Positions 9,497 through 18,018 of a stretch of DNA of 64,000 bases are shown here, piece by piece (positions within the stretch are counted from its first letter, which is position 1; every line of letters starts with the position of its first letter). This DNA comes from MGBC131033 sp910585655 (GTDB lineage Bacteria; Bacillota; Clostridia; Lachnospirales; Lachnospiraceae), in the NCBI GenBank assembly GCA_949502025.1, contig CATBCG010000063.1, positions 62,001 to 126,000 on the forward strand. The letters run 5' to 3'. The notes under the pieces were generated by a model that saw only the letters and a program-made list of their open reading frames with translations, was not told the origin of the DNA and did no database searches. Position numbers and translations under genes: made by a program.

Positions 9497-9622
9497 GTAC
9501 GAATCGAACGTCATTCGGGAAACCGTCGGGCGGACGGGGTTAGCTCGTTGATACTTAGTCCATTAGGGCTATTGAGCGAGAAGCCCCCACTTCTTAAAGT
9601 GGTGGGAGTACGTCACTTTTCT
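9497..9622 (+). mobile_element. IS200/IS605-type right-end remnant, possible orphan omegaRNA scaffold
   Basis: The 3' part, GAAGCCCCCACTTCTTAAAG then TGGTGGGAGTACGTCAC, forms a CCCCACTT / AAGTGGTGGG hairpin. That looks like the right ends of IS605/IS1341 tnpB elements in Firmicutes. Upstream are a CCGTC / GACGG hairpin and a longer GCTC...GAGC pairing, together about 120 nt of structured RNA sense on the plus strand. No tnpA or tnpB frame survives. Family match is from memory, not a search. Confidence 0.5.
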
Positions 9623-9626
9623 TAAT

Positions 9627-10487
9627 CTATCTTACTATTCCCCTGACCTTCTCAGCAGAAATTTTATATCGGTCTGCTGTTATTTCTATAGCTTTTTCTT
9701 CCGCTACTCCAAGGCTCGTAAGAGTCTCTACCAAAGCCCTTATGCCTTCCTCTCTTCCTTCCTCTCTTCCTTCCCGCAATGCCGCATCCCGTATTCGACT
9801 GCTTGATGTTTCAAAAATAGTTCCTGTCATAACTGATGCAACTCCTTTCCTTACCTTCTCATATTTTTTTGCTAAACTTTGTAATACTTTATGAGACATA
9901 TCTACAAGATAGCTTCCTGTAAAATCATCTATATCCCCTTTTTGTCTTGCTTCTTCTAATTTTTCCATAATTTTCTGATATTCCTTAAAAAAAACTTCCC
10001 GTTTTTTCTCATTATTTTCATATTCCTTCAAGTCTTTTTCATAATGAAATAAATAAAATGGTATCAGAAAATAAAGCTTTTTATCAAAGATTTCGGATAA
10101 CTCATAGTTTTGTACTTTCAACACAGAGATATTATACTCAAATGACTTTTCTGGGACTTCAATTCGAATTCTTAATACATCCGGCGTAGTCTTTTTTGAT
10201 CTTAAATACAATACTGCCGACTTTGGAAATTTTACTGTCAGTACTCCATCTACAACTTGACTATCCGATAAAGCCATTTGAGAATCATAGTCAAACATCC
10301 GAATCAAAATACTTCCATCTTCTGTGCTTTGGCACTCCAAATGATAGCATCCTCTTATCCCTCGTGCATCTATAATACGAAAGAACGTATCTGCAATAAT
10401 CTTTTCCTGTCTGGCATTCCCAACAATTCTTGCGTCATTTTTCTATTTGCTTTTAAATTCCTCTTTTCGACTTCTTCTTTCACTCAT
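9627..10487 (-). pseudogene. Rpn-family (PD-(D/E)XK) transposase-like nuclease, broken N-terminus
   Basis: Remnant of a recombination-promoting nuclease/putative transposase. The reading frame starts well at an ATG at 10487 (AAGGGGAG ribosome-binding site) with MSERRSRKEEFKSK, meets an in-frame TAG at 10443-10445 (codon 15), and runs on openly through NARQEKIIADTFFR to the end at 9627. The longest intact piece is 237 residues from 10340 (MECQSTEDGSILIRMFDYDS...). The segment expected between EFKSK and NARQEK, which holds the first nuclease residues, also appears deleted. The C-terminus keeps the REGREEGREEG repeats typical of the family. Confidence 0.75.
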
Positions 10488-10695
10488 CTACTCCCCTTTT
10501 CTGCCTAAATTATATACTGATTTTTTTCCTATGTCAATCGCTGCTGTTCCTCCTTTTTATTTGTGTTTTTGTTCCTATTTTTAGCAAAAGCCCAACGTAG
10601 CTCTTGCACTTCATTCGTCTACATTATCTCATACATTTTTCTATAGGTTATAGTAGTATCAGGCAAATGACAAAACATGTCCATCTAGAACGACA

Positions 10696-10729
10696 AAAAG
10701 CTCCTGAATAGCAGTCAGGAGCTTTTTTA
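10696..10729 (-). terminator. Strong terminator after the cas3 / small-ORF unit
   Basis: A perfect 12-bp stem (AAAAGCTCCTGA / TCAGGAGCTTTT) around ATAGCAG, with runs of A and T on both sides. On the minus strand it lies 48 bp past the small ORF at 10777-10842. The rest of 10488-10695 is AT-rich with no gene I can support. Confidence 0.85.
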
Positions 10730-10776
10730 TTCCCTATTTTGGCATGGTTGGTTTATTTCCACAGGCTAGTTACCAG

Positions 10777-10842
10777 TTATCCGTCGCCATCTAACCATTT
10801 GTTGATATAATGGCTAACTATACCAGCCATAACAGCAACCAT
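10777..10842 (-). CDS. Tiny hydrophobic peptide (21 residues), putative type I toxin-like
   Basis: Minus-strand frame MVAVMAGIVSHYINKWLDGDG: a short hydrophobic stretch, then a basic/aromatic end. Small peptides ending in a KWLD-type motif recur in Lachnospiraceae and are sometimes labelled holin-like toxins; this is from memory. It has its own sigma-A-like promoter immediately upstream and a strong terminator downstream, so it forms a complete transcription unit of about 150 nt. There is no ribosome-binding site, and the predicted transcription start falls at or inside the ORF, so it may be leaderless, start at the second ATG, or be a decayed copy. Confidence 0.4.
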   Translation of the reverse strand: MVAVMAGIVSHYINKWLDGDG

Positions 10843-10846
10843 AAAG

Positions 10847-10874
10847 ATTATATCATAGTTTTTCCATCTATCAA
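10847..10874 (-). promoter_or_regulatory. Sigma-A-like promoter just after cas3
   Basis: Minus strand TTGATA (10869-10874), 16-bp spacer, consensus TATAAT (10847-10852). It lies 12 bp beyond the cas3 stop and drives the small peptide unit. Confidence 0.6.
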
Positions 10875-10885
10875 TTTCTCTTCTC

Positions 10886-13060
10886 TCACACAAACAACGC
10901 TTTCCCAAAGTCAGCCTCCAACGACAATCCAGTCTCTTCCGTATATAAATTAGGATTGGTCAAAACCATCAGTTCCTGATCCATCTGCTTTACGTCCCCC
11001 GCCTCATACAAGGCGTTTAAATGTTCCGGATAGACAGAGACACTATATTGTCCCAGCTCGCGGAATAGCTTTTTAGAGCGTTCTCCATGGCTTAGGCGTT
11101 CTATCAGCTTTTCTCCTTCTCCTCGTGGAATATACAAGGTCTTGGCGTCGGTTTCGATCAGATGAAATTGTTCTGCCGCACTTTGGAACGGAAAGGCTCC
11201 TGCTTCAAAGCCTCGAAGAATTCTTTTTTTATCCTGCTCCTCTTCCCCTTTTAATTCTAACAGTTCCTTAAAATAAGTTTGAATGGCTCCTTCCTCTGCG
11301 ATATCCTCATAAAGCTGCATCGTCGCCTTTGCTGCTCCGATTGTGATACGAAACATTGGGGGAGCGGGGGTTTCTGCCTGGAAAATCGTAACAATGCTCT
11401 CCTTTGCCGGACGTTTCCCTTCACGGTTGCAGCGTCCTGCTGCCTGCAACATAGAATCCAGTCCTGCTTCCTCCCGGTATACTGCCGGAAAATCAACGTC
11501 CACTCCTGCTTCTATCAAAGAGGTTGCCACTACCTTACATGTCTTTCCCTGCTGCAAACGCTCTCTGATTTCCTTTAACACCCTTCGCCGATGTTCCGGA
11601 TACATCAGAGTTGAGAGGTGAAATACTCCTTCTCCTTGTAACAAGTGAAATAACGTATCTGCATTCTTCCGACTGTTTACAATACACAATACTTGCTCTT
11701 TCTGGTTTAACTCCTCTCCTAATTCTATCCAGGATCGTTTTCCGATCTTTTGAACTGTTACCCGGCGAAACAAGGAATTTTGCCGGCATTCTGCAGGGCA
11801 TAGCTCTCTCGCCTCCCTGCCTGGTAAATAGGTTTGAAAAAGGGCGGTTAAGGCTGGCTGTGTAGCCGTACAAAGCACGGCAGACACCCCATAATGTGCA
11901 ACCAATTCTGCAATCGCATGAATGCACGGCTTTAGATAAGGAATCGGAAGCATCTGCGCTTCATCAAAAATAATCACGCTCTCCGCCAGATTATGAAGCT
12001 TCCTGCATTTAGACGGTCGATTGCTGTAAAGAGATTCAAAAAACTGTACGGCAGTCGTTACCACGACCAGTATATCCCAATTTTCCGTCGCTCTTGCTTT
12101 CCGAATATTGTCTTCGTTGGCTTCCCCTTCCAGCTCATACAGCATACCGGAATGGTGTTCTAATACATTCTCTTCTCCTAGTACTGTTCGGAATACCTCT
12201 GCCGTCTGTTCAATGATAGAAGTATAGGGTATCACATAAATGATCCGTCGTTTTCCATAGGTTTTTGCATGACGCAGAGCAAAGGCAAGCGATGCGATCG
12301 TTTTGCCTCCTCCGGTCGGAACTGTCAAGGTAAACAAGCCAGGCTCTTTCTGTTCTCCGCAAAGCAAACAAGACTCTAAAATCTTACAGCGCAGTTGGTT
12401 TAATTCTGTTTTTGGAGGAAACCAGCCTGCACAATACTTCTCCAATTTTTCCTCTAATGTCGCTATTTTTTCTTTTTCCTGCTTTTCTTCCTCTACGGCT
12501 GCCTGCGTTGTTCCTTCCATAAAATATGCCGTATCCAAAAAATCAGCATCGACCAGACAGGAATAGAGCATTCGGATAAAAAATGCCTGTGTCAAAGCAA
12601 AAAACGGTATTCCTTCTTTTTTTTCGCAAAAGGAAGGCCATGCCACCTTTTTTAATGTCACTTCTTTTTGAAATTCCTCATAATGCTCTAATTTCCCGGA
12701 CTGCGCCTTTTGAAAACGTCCCATCAGAGTCGAGGTGTCCCTATCTCCCCGGCTCCCTCCGTCCGGCAGCCCACCGTGATGCCCGGCGATTCCAAAGGCA
12801 GCATGAAACTGACCAAGCTTTTGACACTCCCAGGCTCCTGCCGTCGCATGATCTACCTTTGGCCCTCCTGTCAAACGCCTTTGAAAGCCGTCTGTATATT
12901 TTCCGATGTCATGCGCCATCCCAGCCAAATACCCAAGCTCCCCCGCGCCAAATTTCGCTGCGAAGCCAGCGGCAAGCTCCGCGGTTCCTTTTAAATGCTC
13001 GAATACGGTCTGTTCTCGTTTCCCGTCTTCTGAAATATGAGCCAAATAGTTCTTTTGCAT
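10886..13060 (-). CDS. cas3: CRISPR-associated nuclease/helicase Cas3 (orphan)
   Basis: A 724-residue type I effector nuclease-helicase, type I-C-like in length and ends. The HD nuclease domain shows H22, HD50-51, DH70-71, HH94-95 and the distal Asp in LVDADFLD. The helicase has Walker A VPTGGGKT near 247-254, DEAQ 366-369, CTATQP near 397-402 and a late QAAGRCNREGK motif. All key residues look intact and the protein ends normally (GKALFV). No cas5, cas7, cas8, cas1, cas2 or CRISPR array is in the window. It starts 4 bp after the DUF1667 gene with its GGAGGAG inside that gene, so it is translated from the glycerol operon message. Confidence 0.92.
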   Translation of the reverse strand: MQKNYLAHISEDGKREQTVFEHLKGTAELAAGFAAKFGAGELGYLAGMAHDIGKYTDGFQRRLTGGPKVDHATAGAWECQKLGQFHAAFGIAGHHGGLPDGGSRGDRDTSTLMGRFQKAQSGKLEHYEEFQKEVTLKKVAWPSFCEKKEGIPFFALTQAFFIRMLYSCLVDADFLDTAYFMEGTTQAAVEEEKQEKEKIATLEEKLEKYCAGWFPPKTELNQLRCKILESCLLCGEQKEPGLFTLTVPTGGGKTIASLAFALRHAKTYGKRRIIYVIPYTSIIEQTAEVFRTVLGEENVLEHHSGMLYELEGEANEDNIRKARATENWDILVVVTTAVQFFESLYSNRPSKCRKLHNLAESVIIFDEAQMLPIPYLKPCIHAIAELVAHYGVSAVLCTATQPALTALFQTYLPGREARELCPAECRQNSLFRRVTVQKIGKRSWIELGEELNQKEQVLCIVNSRKNADTLFHLLQGEGVFHLSTLMYPEHRRRVLKEIRERLQQGKTCKVVATSLIEAGVDVDFPAVYREEAGLDSMLQAAGRCNREGKRPAKESIVTIFQAETPAPPMFRITIGAAKATMQLYEDIAEEGAIQTYFKELLELKGEEEQDKKRILRGFEAGAFPFQSAAEQFHLIETDAKTLYIPRGEGEKLIERLSHGERSKKLFRELGQYSVSVYPEHLNALYEAGDVKQMDQELMVLTNPNLYTEETGLSLEADFGKALFV

Positions 13061-13064
13061 TTGA

Positions 13065-13433
13065 TTAAATCTCCTCCACCGTCTTTGTCGCCACCAGTGC
13101 TACCCCGGTTCCAGCCAGATTTTCCACCAATACCTCTCCCATTCGTACCGGAGCCTCTGCCTGCAACTTCTGAATCTCCTTCATACAGGCAAAAATCCGA
13201 TCCTTTGGAATATCCGCAGCCGTTTTTACCGATACACGAGCCAGCTCGCCATGCCGAACCGCTACCGTAGATGTCACCATCCGGGTCGGGTTCTGCAGCT
13301 CCTTTTTCGCATACTCCGCGCCGCGCGGACAGGTATTTCCGGAAACTTCCAAAACCGTTCCGTCTTCCTCTATGCTGGCGGTCAGCATACACCCTAACGG
13401 ACAGCGAATACAAATCAGTTCTTTTGTTTTCAT
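13065..13433 (-). CDS. DUF1667 protein, third subunit-like partner of the G3P dehydrogenase operon
   Basis: A 122-residue protein with four N-terminal cysteines in CIRCPLGC and CPRG arrangements, fitting an Fe-S or zinc site. This family almost always follows the two flavoprotein genes found here and is thought to take the place of GlpC in anaerobic glycerol-3-phosphate oxidation; that is genomic-context knowledge. Its start overlaps the upstream gene by 4 bp, and it carries the ribosome-binding site for cas3 in its last codons. Confidence 0.85.
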   Translation of the reverse strand: MKTKELICIRCPLGCMLTASIEEDGTVLEVSGNTCPRGAEYAKKELQNPTRMVTSTVAVRHGELARVSVKTAADIPKDRIFACMKEIQKLQAEAPVRMGEVLVENLAGTGVALVATKTVEEI

Positions 13434-14809
13434 GCTGGCTGCACCTCCTCACAAATCCGGATCTCCAATCGTCCGGTTCCTTCATTTTCTGGTTCCGCCT
13501 CTATCCAGTCCTTGATCCACTCCCGGCGAAGTTTTACTTCCTCCATTTCCCCAGGTGCCATTGCCCGTTTTTTACGATCGAGCAGCACGTTTCCATCTAA
13601 GGAAACCTGAAGGCGGACATTGCGAAATACCTGGCTTACTCGGAAGCGAATGACACAATCCGCGTCTCCTCCAGCCAAAAAACGTTCTGCCTGAATGTTT
13701 GACGGCACGGTATAACGGACACCTCGTTTTGGAAAAATCTGAATCGTAACAGTCTTTTTTTCCTCTGTTTCCGGGCATTCGGCTTCCCTACAGTATACTG
13801 CCGCGCTTTTTCCGGCATGCGCCGCCTCCTCAGATACAAAATCCACCAAATCATGGACGTGAAGGACATTGCCGCAGGCAAAAATTCCCGGTACGCTGGT
13901 TTCCATGTTTTCACCAACGACAGCCCCGGAAGTCGCCGGCTGCAGCAAAATCCCTGCCTGCTCGCTTAATTCATTTTCCGGAATCAAGCCTACCGAAAGC
14001 AAAAGCGTATCACAGGCTACATAACGCTCTGTTCCCGGAATCGGTTTCCCCTGTCCGTCAACCTTTGCCAAGGTCACGCCCTGCACCCGTTCTTTTCCGT
14101 CTATTTTTACTACAGTTGTAGACAGTTCGAGAGGAATCCCATAGTCCTCCAGGCATTGGACGATATTTCTCTTTAAGCCGCCGGAATAGGGCATCAGCTC
14201 TGCTACGACTTTCACCTTTGCGCCTTCTAAGGTCATCCGTCTTGCCATGATCAGACCGATATCACCAGAGCCTAAAATAACGACTTCCTTTCCCGGCAGA
14301 TACCCGTCTATATTGACGTATTTCTGAGCAGTTCCGGCAGAATAGATACCAGCCGGACGATATCCCGGAATATTCAATGCGCCCCGCGGACGCTCCCGGC
14401 ACCCCATCGCCAAAATCACCACCTGACAGCAAATCGTCTGTAACCCTTCCCATTGATTCATCACCATAACGTGCTTTCTGCCGTCCTCTAAAGTCTGGAT
14501 ATCTAATACCATCGTATCCGTTACATAAGGAATCCCGGCTTCTTCTACCATCTGGATATAACGTCCGGCATACTCTGGTCCGGTCAGCTCCTCCTGAAAC
14601 GTATGTAAGCCAAAGCCATTGTGAATACACTGATTTAAAATGCCGCCCAGATAATGATCCCGTTCTACAATCAAAATCTGCTCTGCTCCTGCCTCTCTCG
14701 CCGCCAGAGCTGCTGCTAAGCCTGCCGGACCGCCGCCGATCACCACAATATCCTGTTGACCGCCTATCTTTCTCGTTTTTCCTTTTTCCTTTTCTATTCC
14801 CTTTTCCAT
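13430..14809 (-). CDS. NAD(P)/FAD-dependent oxidoreductase, GlpB-like
   Basis: A pyridine nucleotide-disulphide oxidoreductase-type flavoprotein of about 459 residues. The FAD-binding GGGPAGLAAALAAREAG lies near the N-terminus, a second Rossmann motif ILGSGDIGLIMARRM near the middle, and GIFACGNVLHVHDLVDFVSEEAAHAG towards the end. It would pass electrons from the substrate-oxidising flavoprotein encoded upstream. The frame opens at 14848, overlapping the upstream stop, but the ATG at 14809 is better placed: AAGGAAAG precedes it and the extra 13 residues are not part of the fold. Confidence 0.85.
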   Translation of the reverse strand: MEKGIEKEKGKTRKIGGQQDIVVIGGGPAGLAAALAAREAGAEQILIVERDHYLGGILNQCIHNGFGLHTFQEELTGPEYAGRYIQMVEEAGIPYVTDTMVLDIQTLEDGRKHVMVMNQWEGLQTICCQVVILAMGCRERPRGALNIPGYRPAGIYSAGTAQKYVNIDGYLPGKEVVILGSGDIGLIMARRMTLEGAKVKVVAELMPYSGGLKRNIVQCLEDYGIPLELSTTVVKIDGKERVQGVTLAKVDGQGKPIPGTERYVACDTLLLSVGLIPENELSEQAGILLQPATSGAVVGENMETSVPGIFACGNVLHVHDLVDFVSEEAAHAGKSAAVYCREAECPETEEKKTVTIQIFPKRGVRYTVPSNIQAERFLAGGDADCVIRFRVSQVFRNVRLQVSLDGNVLLDRKKRAMAPGEMEEVKLRREWIKDWIEAEPENEGTGRLEIRICEEVQPA

Positions 14810-14841
14810 CGCTCTTTCCTTATCCTTTCTGCCATCTGGTC

Positions 14842-16320
14842 TCAGCATCCCTTTTGGATTGCGCCTGTCAAAAGCTCCGATCCTGGTCCTGCCTTTGTTA
14901 TCTCTTCCATAGAAACACCAAGCTCTCTGGCTAATAGTTCCACGATTTTAGGAGAACAAAAACCAGACTGGCAGCGTCCCATTCCTGCCCTGGTTCTTCG
15001 TTTTATCCCATCCAAACTTTTCGCTCCCAGCGTCCGATGAATGGCATCCAGGATTTCACCTTCGCTGATCCGCTCACAACGGCATAGAATCGTCCCATAC
15101 TCCGGAGTTTTAGCAATCAGGGCATTCCGCTCTTCTTCCGACAGCTCTGACGGATTTAAGATTCCCTTTCGAGTCTCCTGGAACTGCTCTTTTTTCCGAA
15201 CTCCTCCAGCCAGTTCCCGATTGGCACGCTCCCAGACCAGACCAGCCATAAAAACCCCGATCGCAGGCGCTGCCGTCAGCCCTGGCGACTCGATTCCCAA
15301 GGCGTCAAACAGTCCCGGCACATCTGCCGCCTCTTCTAAGGTAAAATCATTTTCCTCGGTATGCGCCCGCAGCCCGGCAAAGGAAGTAATAATCTTTCGA
15401 CCAGAAAGCCCTTTTCCGGCTCCCGTCCCCAGACTTAACGCCGCTTTTTCCATAATGTCCGCCAAGCCCTCTGCCGTTGTGGCAACTCCCTCTTTTTCCT
15501 CTCCGATATCTACCGCGTTTGGACCGATCATCAGGTTCCCGTGTACCGTAGGCGTTACCAGAACTCCCTTTCCAAAACGAGTCGGAAGCTGGAAAATCGT
15601 CCGGCTTACCCGGCTGCCTTCGCTTTTATCAAACAGACAGTACTCTCCCCGCCTTGGGATAATCGTTCTTTTTTGACTGCTGAGCATGTTGTGGATGGTA
15701 TCTGCATAGACGCCTGCTGCATTTACAAGATAGCGGGTCTGTATACTCTGTCCGGAAAGTTCAACGATAAAGCCCTCGTCGCTTTTGCGAACCCCGGTCA
15801 CTTCGCTTAGAAAACGGAATTCTACCCCGTTATCAGCGGCATTTTCTGCCAAAGCGATCGTTAAGCCAAACGGGCAGACAATCCCGCCTGTCGGAGCATA
15901 AAGAGCGGCGACAACCTGATCGGACAATTCCGGTTCCATCTCTCTTGCCTCTTTGCCGGAAATCAAACATAACCCCTCTACCCCGTTTTTTCGACCGTTT
16001 TCCAGCAACTGTTCTAATTCCCCCCGCTGCGTCTCGTCGGTACAGATTATCAGAGAACCATTTTTTTGATAGGCAAAATCCAAGTCCTTAGAAAGCTTCT
16101 CCATCATCCGGCTTCCCTCTATGTTCATCTGCGCCTTTTTTGTCCCATAGTGGGCGTCTACTCCCGAGTGAACAATCCCGCTGTTCGCCTTTGACGTCCC
16201 TGTACAGACATCCTCGTCTCTTTCTACGACGCAAACCTTCCAATCATAACGGCTTAATTCTCTGGCAATCGCACAGCCCGTTACGCCTGCGCCAACAACG
16301 ACTACATCATATTGCTTCAT
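14842..16320 (-). CDS. FAD-dependent glycerol-3-phosphate dehydrogenase-like oxidoreductase, GlpA-type
   Basis: First gene of the trio, 492 residues. It begins with a FAD-binding VVGAGVTGCAIARELSRY motif, contains a DAO-type oxidoreductase domain, and ends in a BFD-like [2Fe-2S] domain with CRC...GRCQSGFC cysteines. This fits oxidation of glycerol-3-phosphate to dihydroxyacetone phosphate, though L-2-hydroxyglutarate-type substrates cannot be excluded. The start has a good AGGAGG 9 nt upstream. No glpK or glpF is adjacent. The promoter is not obvious; palindromic repeat copy B fills the upstream space. Confidence 0.85.
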   Translation of the reverse strand: MKQYDVVVVGAGVTGCAIARELSRYDWKVCVVERDEDVCTGTSKANSGIVHSGVDAHYGTKKAQMNIEGSRMMEKLSKDLDFAYQKNGSLIICTDETQRGELEQLLENGRKNGVEGLCLISGKEAREMEPELSDQVVAALYAPTGGIVCPFGLTIALAENAADNGVEFRFLSEVTGVRKSDEGFIVELSGQSIQTRYLVNAAGVYADTIHNMLSSQKRTIIPRRGEYCLFDKSEGSRVSRTIFQLPTRFGKGVLVTPTVHGNLMIGPNAVDIGEEKEGVATTAEGLADIMEKAALSLGTGAGKGLSGRKIITSFAGLRAHTEENDFTLEEAADVPGLFDALGIESPGLTAAPAIGVFMAGLVWERANRELAGGVRKKEQFQETRKGILNPSELSEEERNALIAKTPEYGTILCRCERISEGEILDAIHRTLGAKSLDGIKRRTRAGMGRCQSGFCSPKIVELLARELGVSMEEITKAGPGSELLTGAIQKGC

Positions 16321-16359
16321 ACCTTGCTCCTCCTATTTCTTATTCTCTATCCTATGAAA

Positions 16360-16466
16360 AAAATTCCACAAAGTGGAATTCTCGCGCCGAGCGCGGTTGT
16401 CTTACGGCAACATCTTCCATGCGCGCGAGTGTGCATCCCGCCCGGAGAACTTTCCTATCATACAAA
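16360..16466. repeat. Mosaic palindromic repeat, copy B
   Basis: Order of elements: AATTCCAC-aaa-GTGGAATT palindrome (16362-16380), a CGCGCCGAGCGCG segment, a GTTGTC / GGCAAC hairpin, GTGTGCATCCCGCCCGGAG, then AACTTTCCTATCATACAA. The last block is identical to the right arm of the long palindrome in copy C, but its left arm is missing here. Lies between the purF terminator and the GlpA-type gene. The remaining bases 16507-16590 hold another small inverted repeat (TTCTATG...CATAGGATAGAA) and no gene. Confidence 0.75.
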
Positions 16467-16506
16467 AAAAGACAGCTAAAACACATGGAAATGTGCTTCG
16501 CCGTCT
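16464..16506 (-). terminator. Terminator of the glnN-pyrG-purF direction
   Basis: On the minus strand: AGACGGC, then a CACAT-TTCC-ATGTG inner hairpin, AGCTGTCT, then seven T. About 85 bp past the purF stop. Confidence 0.75.
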
Positions 16507-16590
16507 CCTTCTCTCTGGTCTGCTAATTTCTATGTTTAGTGTAACATAGGATAGAACCATTGGCAAGATCTTTTTTACTTCTTTTTATCA

Positions 16591-18018
16591 TCAAAGAAAG
16601 TGACCACTATCTTTACTTGATAACCGTTGTTCAAACCGATCTTTTCTAGTATCTTCCGGAATTTTCGTCGGATATTCGCCACCAAAACAGGCGTTACAAA
16701 AGCCATAGTTGCCTGTCAGCTCCGAAAGACTTTCTATTGGAAGATATCCTAATGAATCTGCACCAATTCGATCAGCAATTTCAGGAATCGTATATTGACA
16801 GGCTATTAGGTGTTCTTCAGAGTCAATATCCGTTCCATAGTAGCACGGATGCAGAAATGGCGGAGAAGAAATCCTCATATGTATCTCTTTCGCACCTGCT
16901 TCTTTGAGCAATTTTACGATACATCCGCTCGTTGTCCCTCGTACAATGGAATCGTCAATCAGCACCACCCGTTTGCCACTAATGGCACTTTCAATAGCAG
17001 ACAATTTGATTTTAACTTTATCAAGCCGATCTCCCGCTGCAATAAAGGTTCTTCCAATATACTTGTTTTTAATAAGCCCAATACCATAAGGAATATTTGA
17101 CATCTGACTGTAGCCAAGTGCTGCATCAAGCCCTGAATCCGGCACGCCAATCACAATATCCGCCTTTACCTTATGCGTTTTTGCAAGAATACGACCTGCT
17201 CTGATTCTTGCAGTATGAACGGAAACCCCGTCGATTATCGAATCGGGACGGGCAAAATATATATACTCGAAAATACAAATTTTTTTATTCTTCTTTCCAC
17301 AATGTTCTTTTCGGGAAATAATTCCATTTTTACTAAAAACAAGAATTTCTCCGGGTTCCACGTCATGGATATCCTCACCACCAACTGCTTTAATGGCACA
17401 GCTTTCAGATGCTATCACATACATTCCTTCTGCTGTTTTTCCGTAACAGAGAGGACGAAACCCGTAAGGATCTCTGGCACATATCAGCTTTTGAGGTGAC
17501 ATTAACACCAAAGAATAAGCACCATCAAGGATATTCATTGCACCACTGACAGCTTCCTCAATGGAATCTACCTTCAAACGTTCTTTTGTGATAATATATG
17601 CAATTATTTCAGTGTCGCTGGTTGTATGAAAAATAGCACCAGACAGTTCAAGTTTATTACGAAGTTCTGCCACATTAGAAAGATTTCCGTTATGTGCTAA
17701 TGCCATTCTGCCTTTTTGGTGATTGATCTCAATCGGCTGGCAATTATTTCGATTCGTTTCTCCGGTTGTAGCATAACGTGTGTGTGCTACCGCCATTCGT
17801 CCTTTCGGTAAGCGGAACAAAACATCCTCTGAAAAAACTTCACTGACTAACCCCAAATCTTTATGTGACACAAATACGCCATCATCGTTGACTACAATTC
17901 CGCAGCTTTCCTGTCCTCTATGCTGGAGAGCATAAAGAGCATAATAAGATATACCTGCAACATCACAGTTTTTAGGGGATATTACACCAAATATACCACA
18001 TTCTTCATGAATACTCAT
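16591..18018 (-). CDS. purF: Amidophosphoribosyltransferase
   Basis: First committed step of purine synthesis: PRPP plus glutamine to phosphoribosylamine. The 475-residue chain starts MSIHEECGIFGV, where Cys7 is the expected N-terminal nucleophile after propeptide removal. The PRPP loop VVLIDDSIVRGTTS is intact, and late cysteines (NYGFCNACFGG) suit the Bacillus-type [4Fe-4S] form. Its start overlaps the pyrG stop by 4 bp. It belongs to an AT-richer glutamine-enzyme block and not to a classic pur operon; purL is elsewhere with its own promoter. Confidence 0.95.
   Translation of the reverse strand: MSIHEECGIFGVISPKNCDVAGISYYALYALQHRGQESCGIVVNDDGVFVSHKDLGLVSEVFSEDVLFRLPKGRMAVAHTRYATTGETNRNNCQPIEINHQKGRMALAHNGNLSNVAELRNKLELSGAIFHTTSDTEIIAYIITKERLKVDSIEEAVSGAMNILDGAYSLVLMSPQKLICARDPYGFRPLCYGKTAEGMYVIASESCAIKAVGGEDIHDVEPGEILVFSKNGIISRKEHCGKKNKKICIFEYIYFARPDSIIDGVSVHTARIRAGRILAKTHKVKADIVIGVPDSGLDAALGYSQMSNIPYGIGLIKNKYIGRTFIAAGDRLDKVKIKLSAIESAISGKRVVLIDDSIVRGTTSGCIVKLLKEAGAKEIHMRISSPPFLHPCYYGTDIDSEEHLIACQYTIPEIADRIGADSLGYLPIESLSELTGNYGFCNACFGGEYPTKIPEDTRKDRFEQRLSSKDSGHFL

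Noticed and set aside
10488..10695. Possible CRISPR array remains downstream of cas3
   Set aside because: No direct repeats with regular spacing are visible; the region is plain AT-rich sequence.
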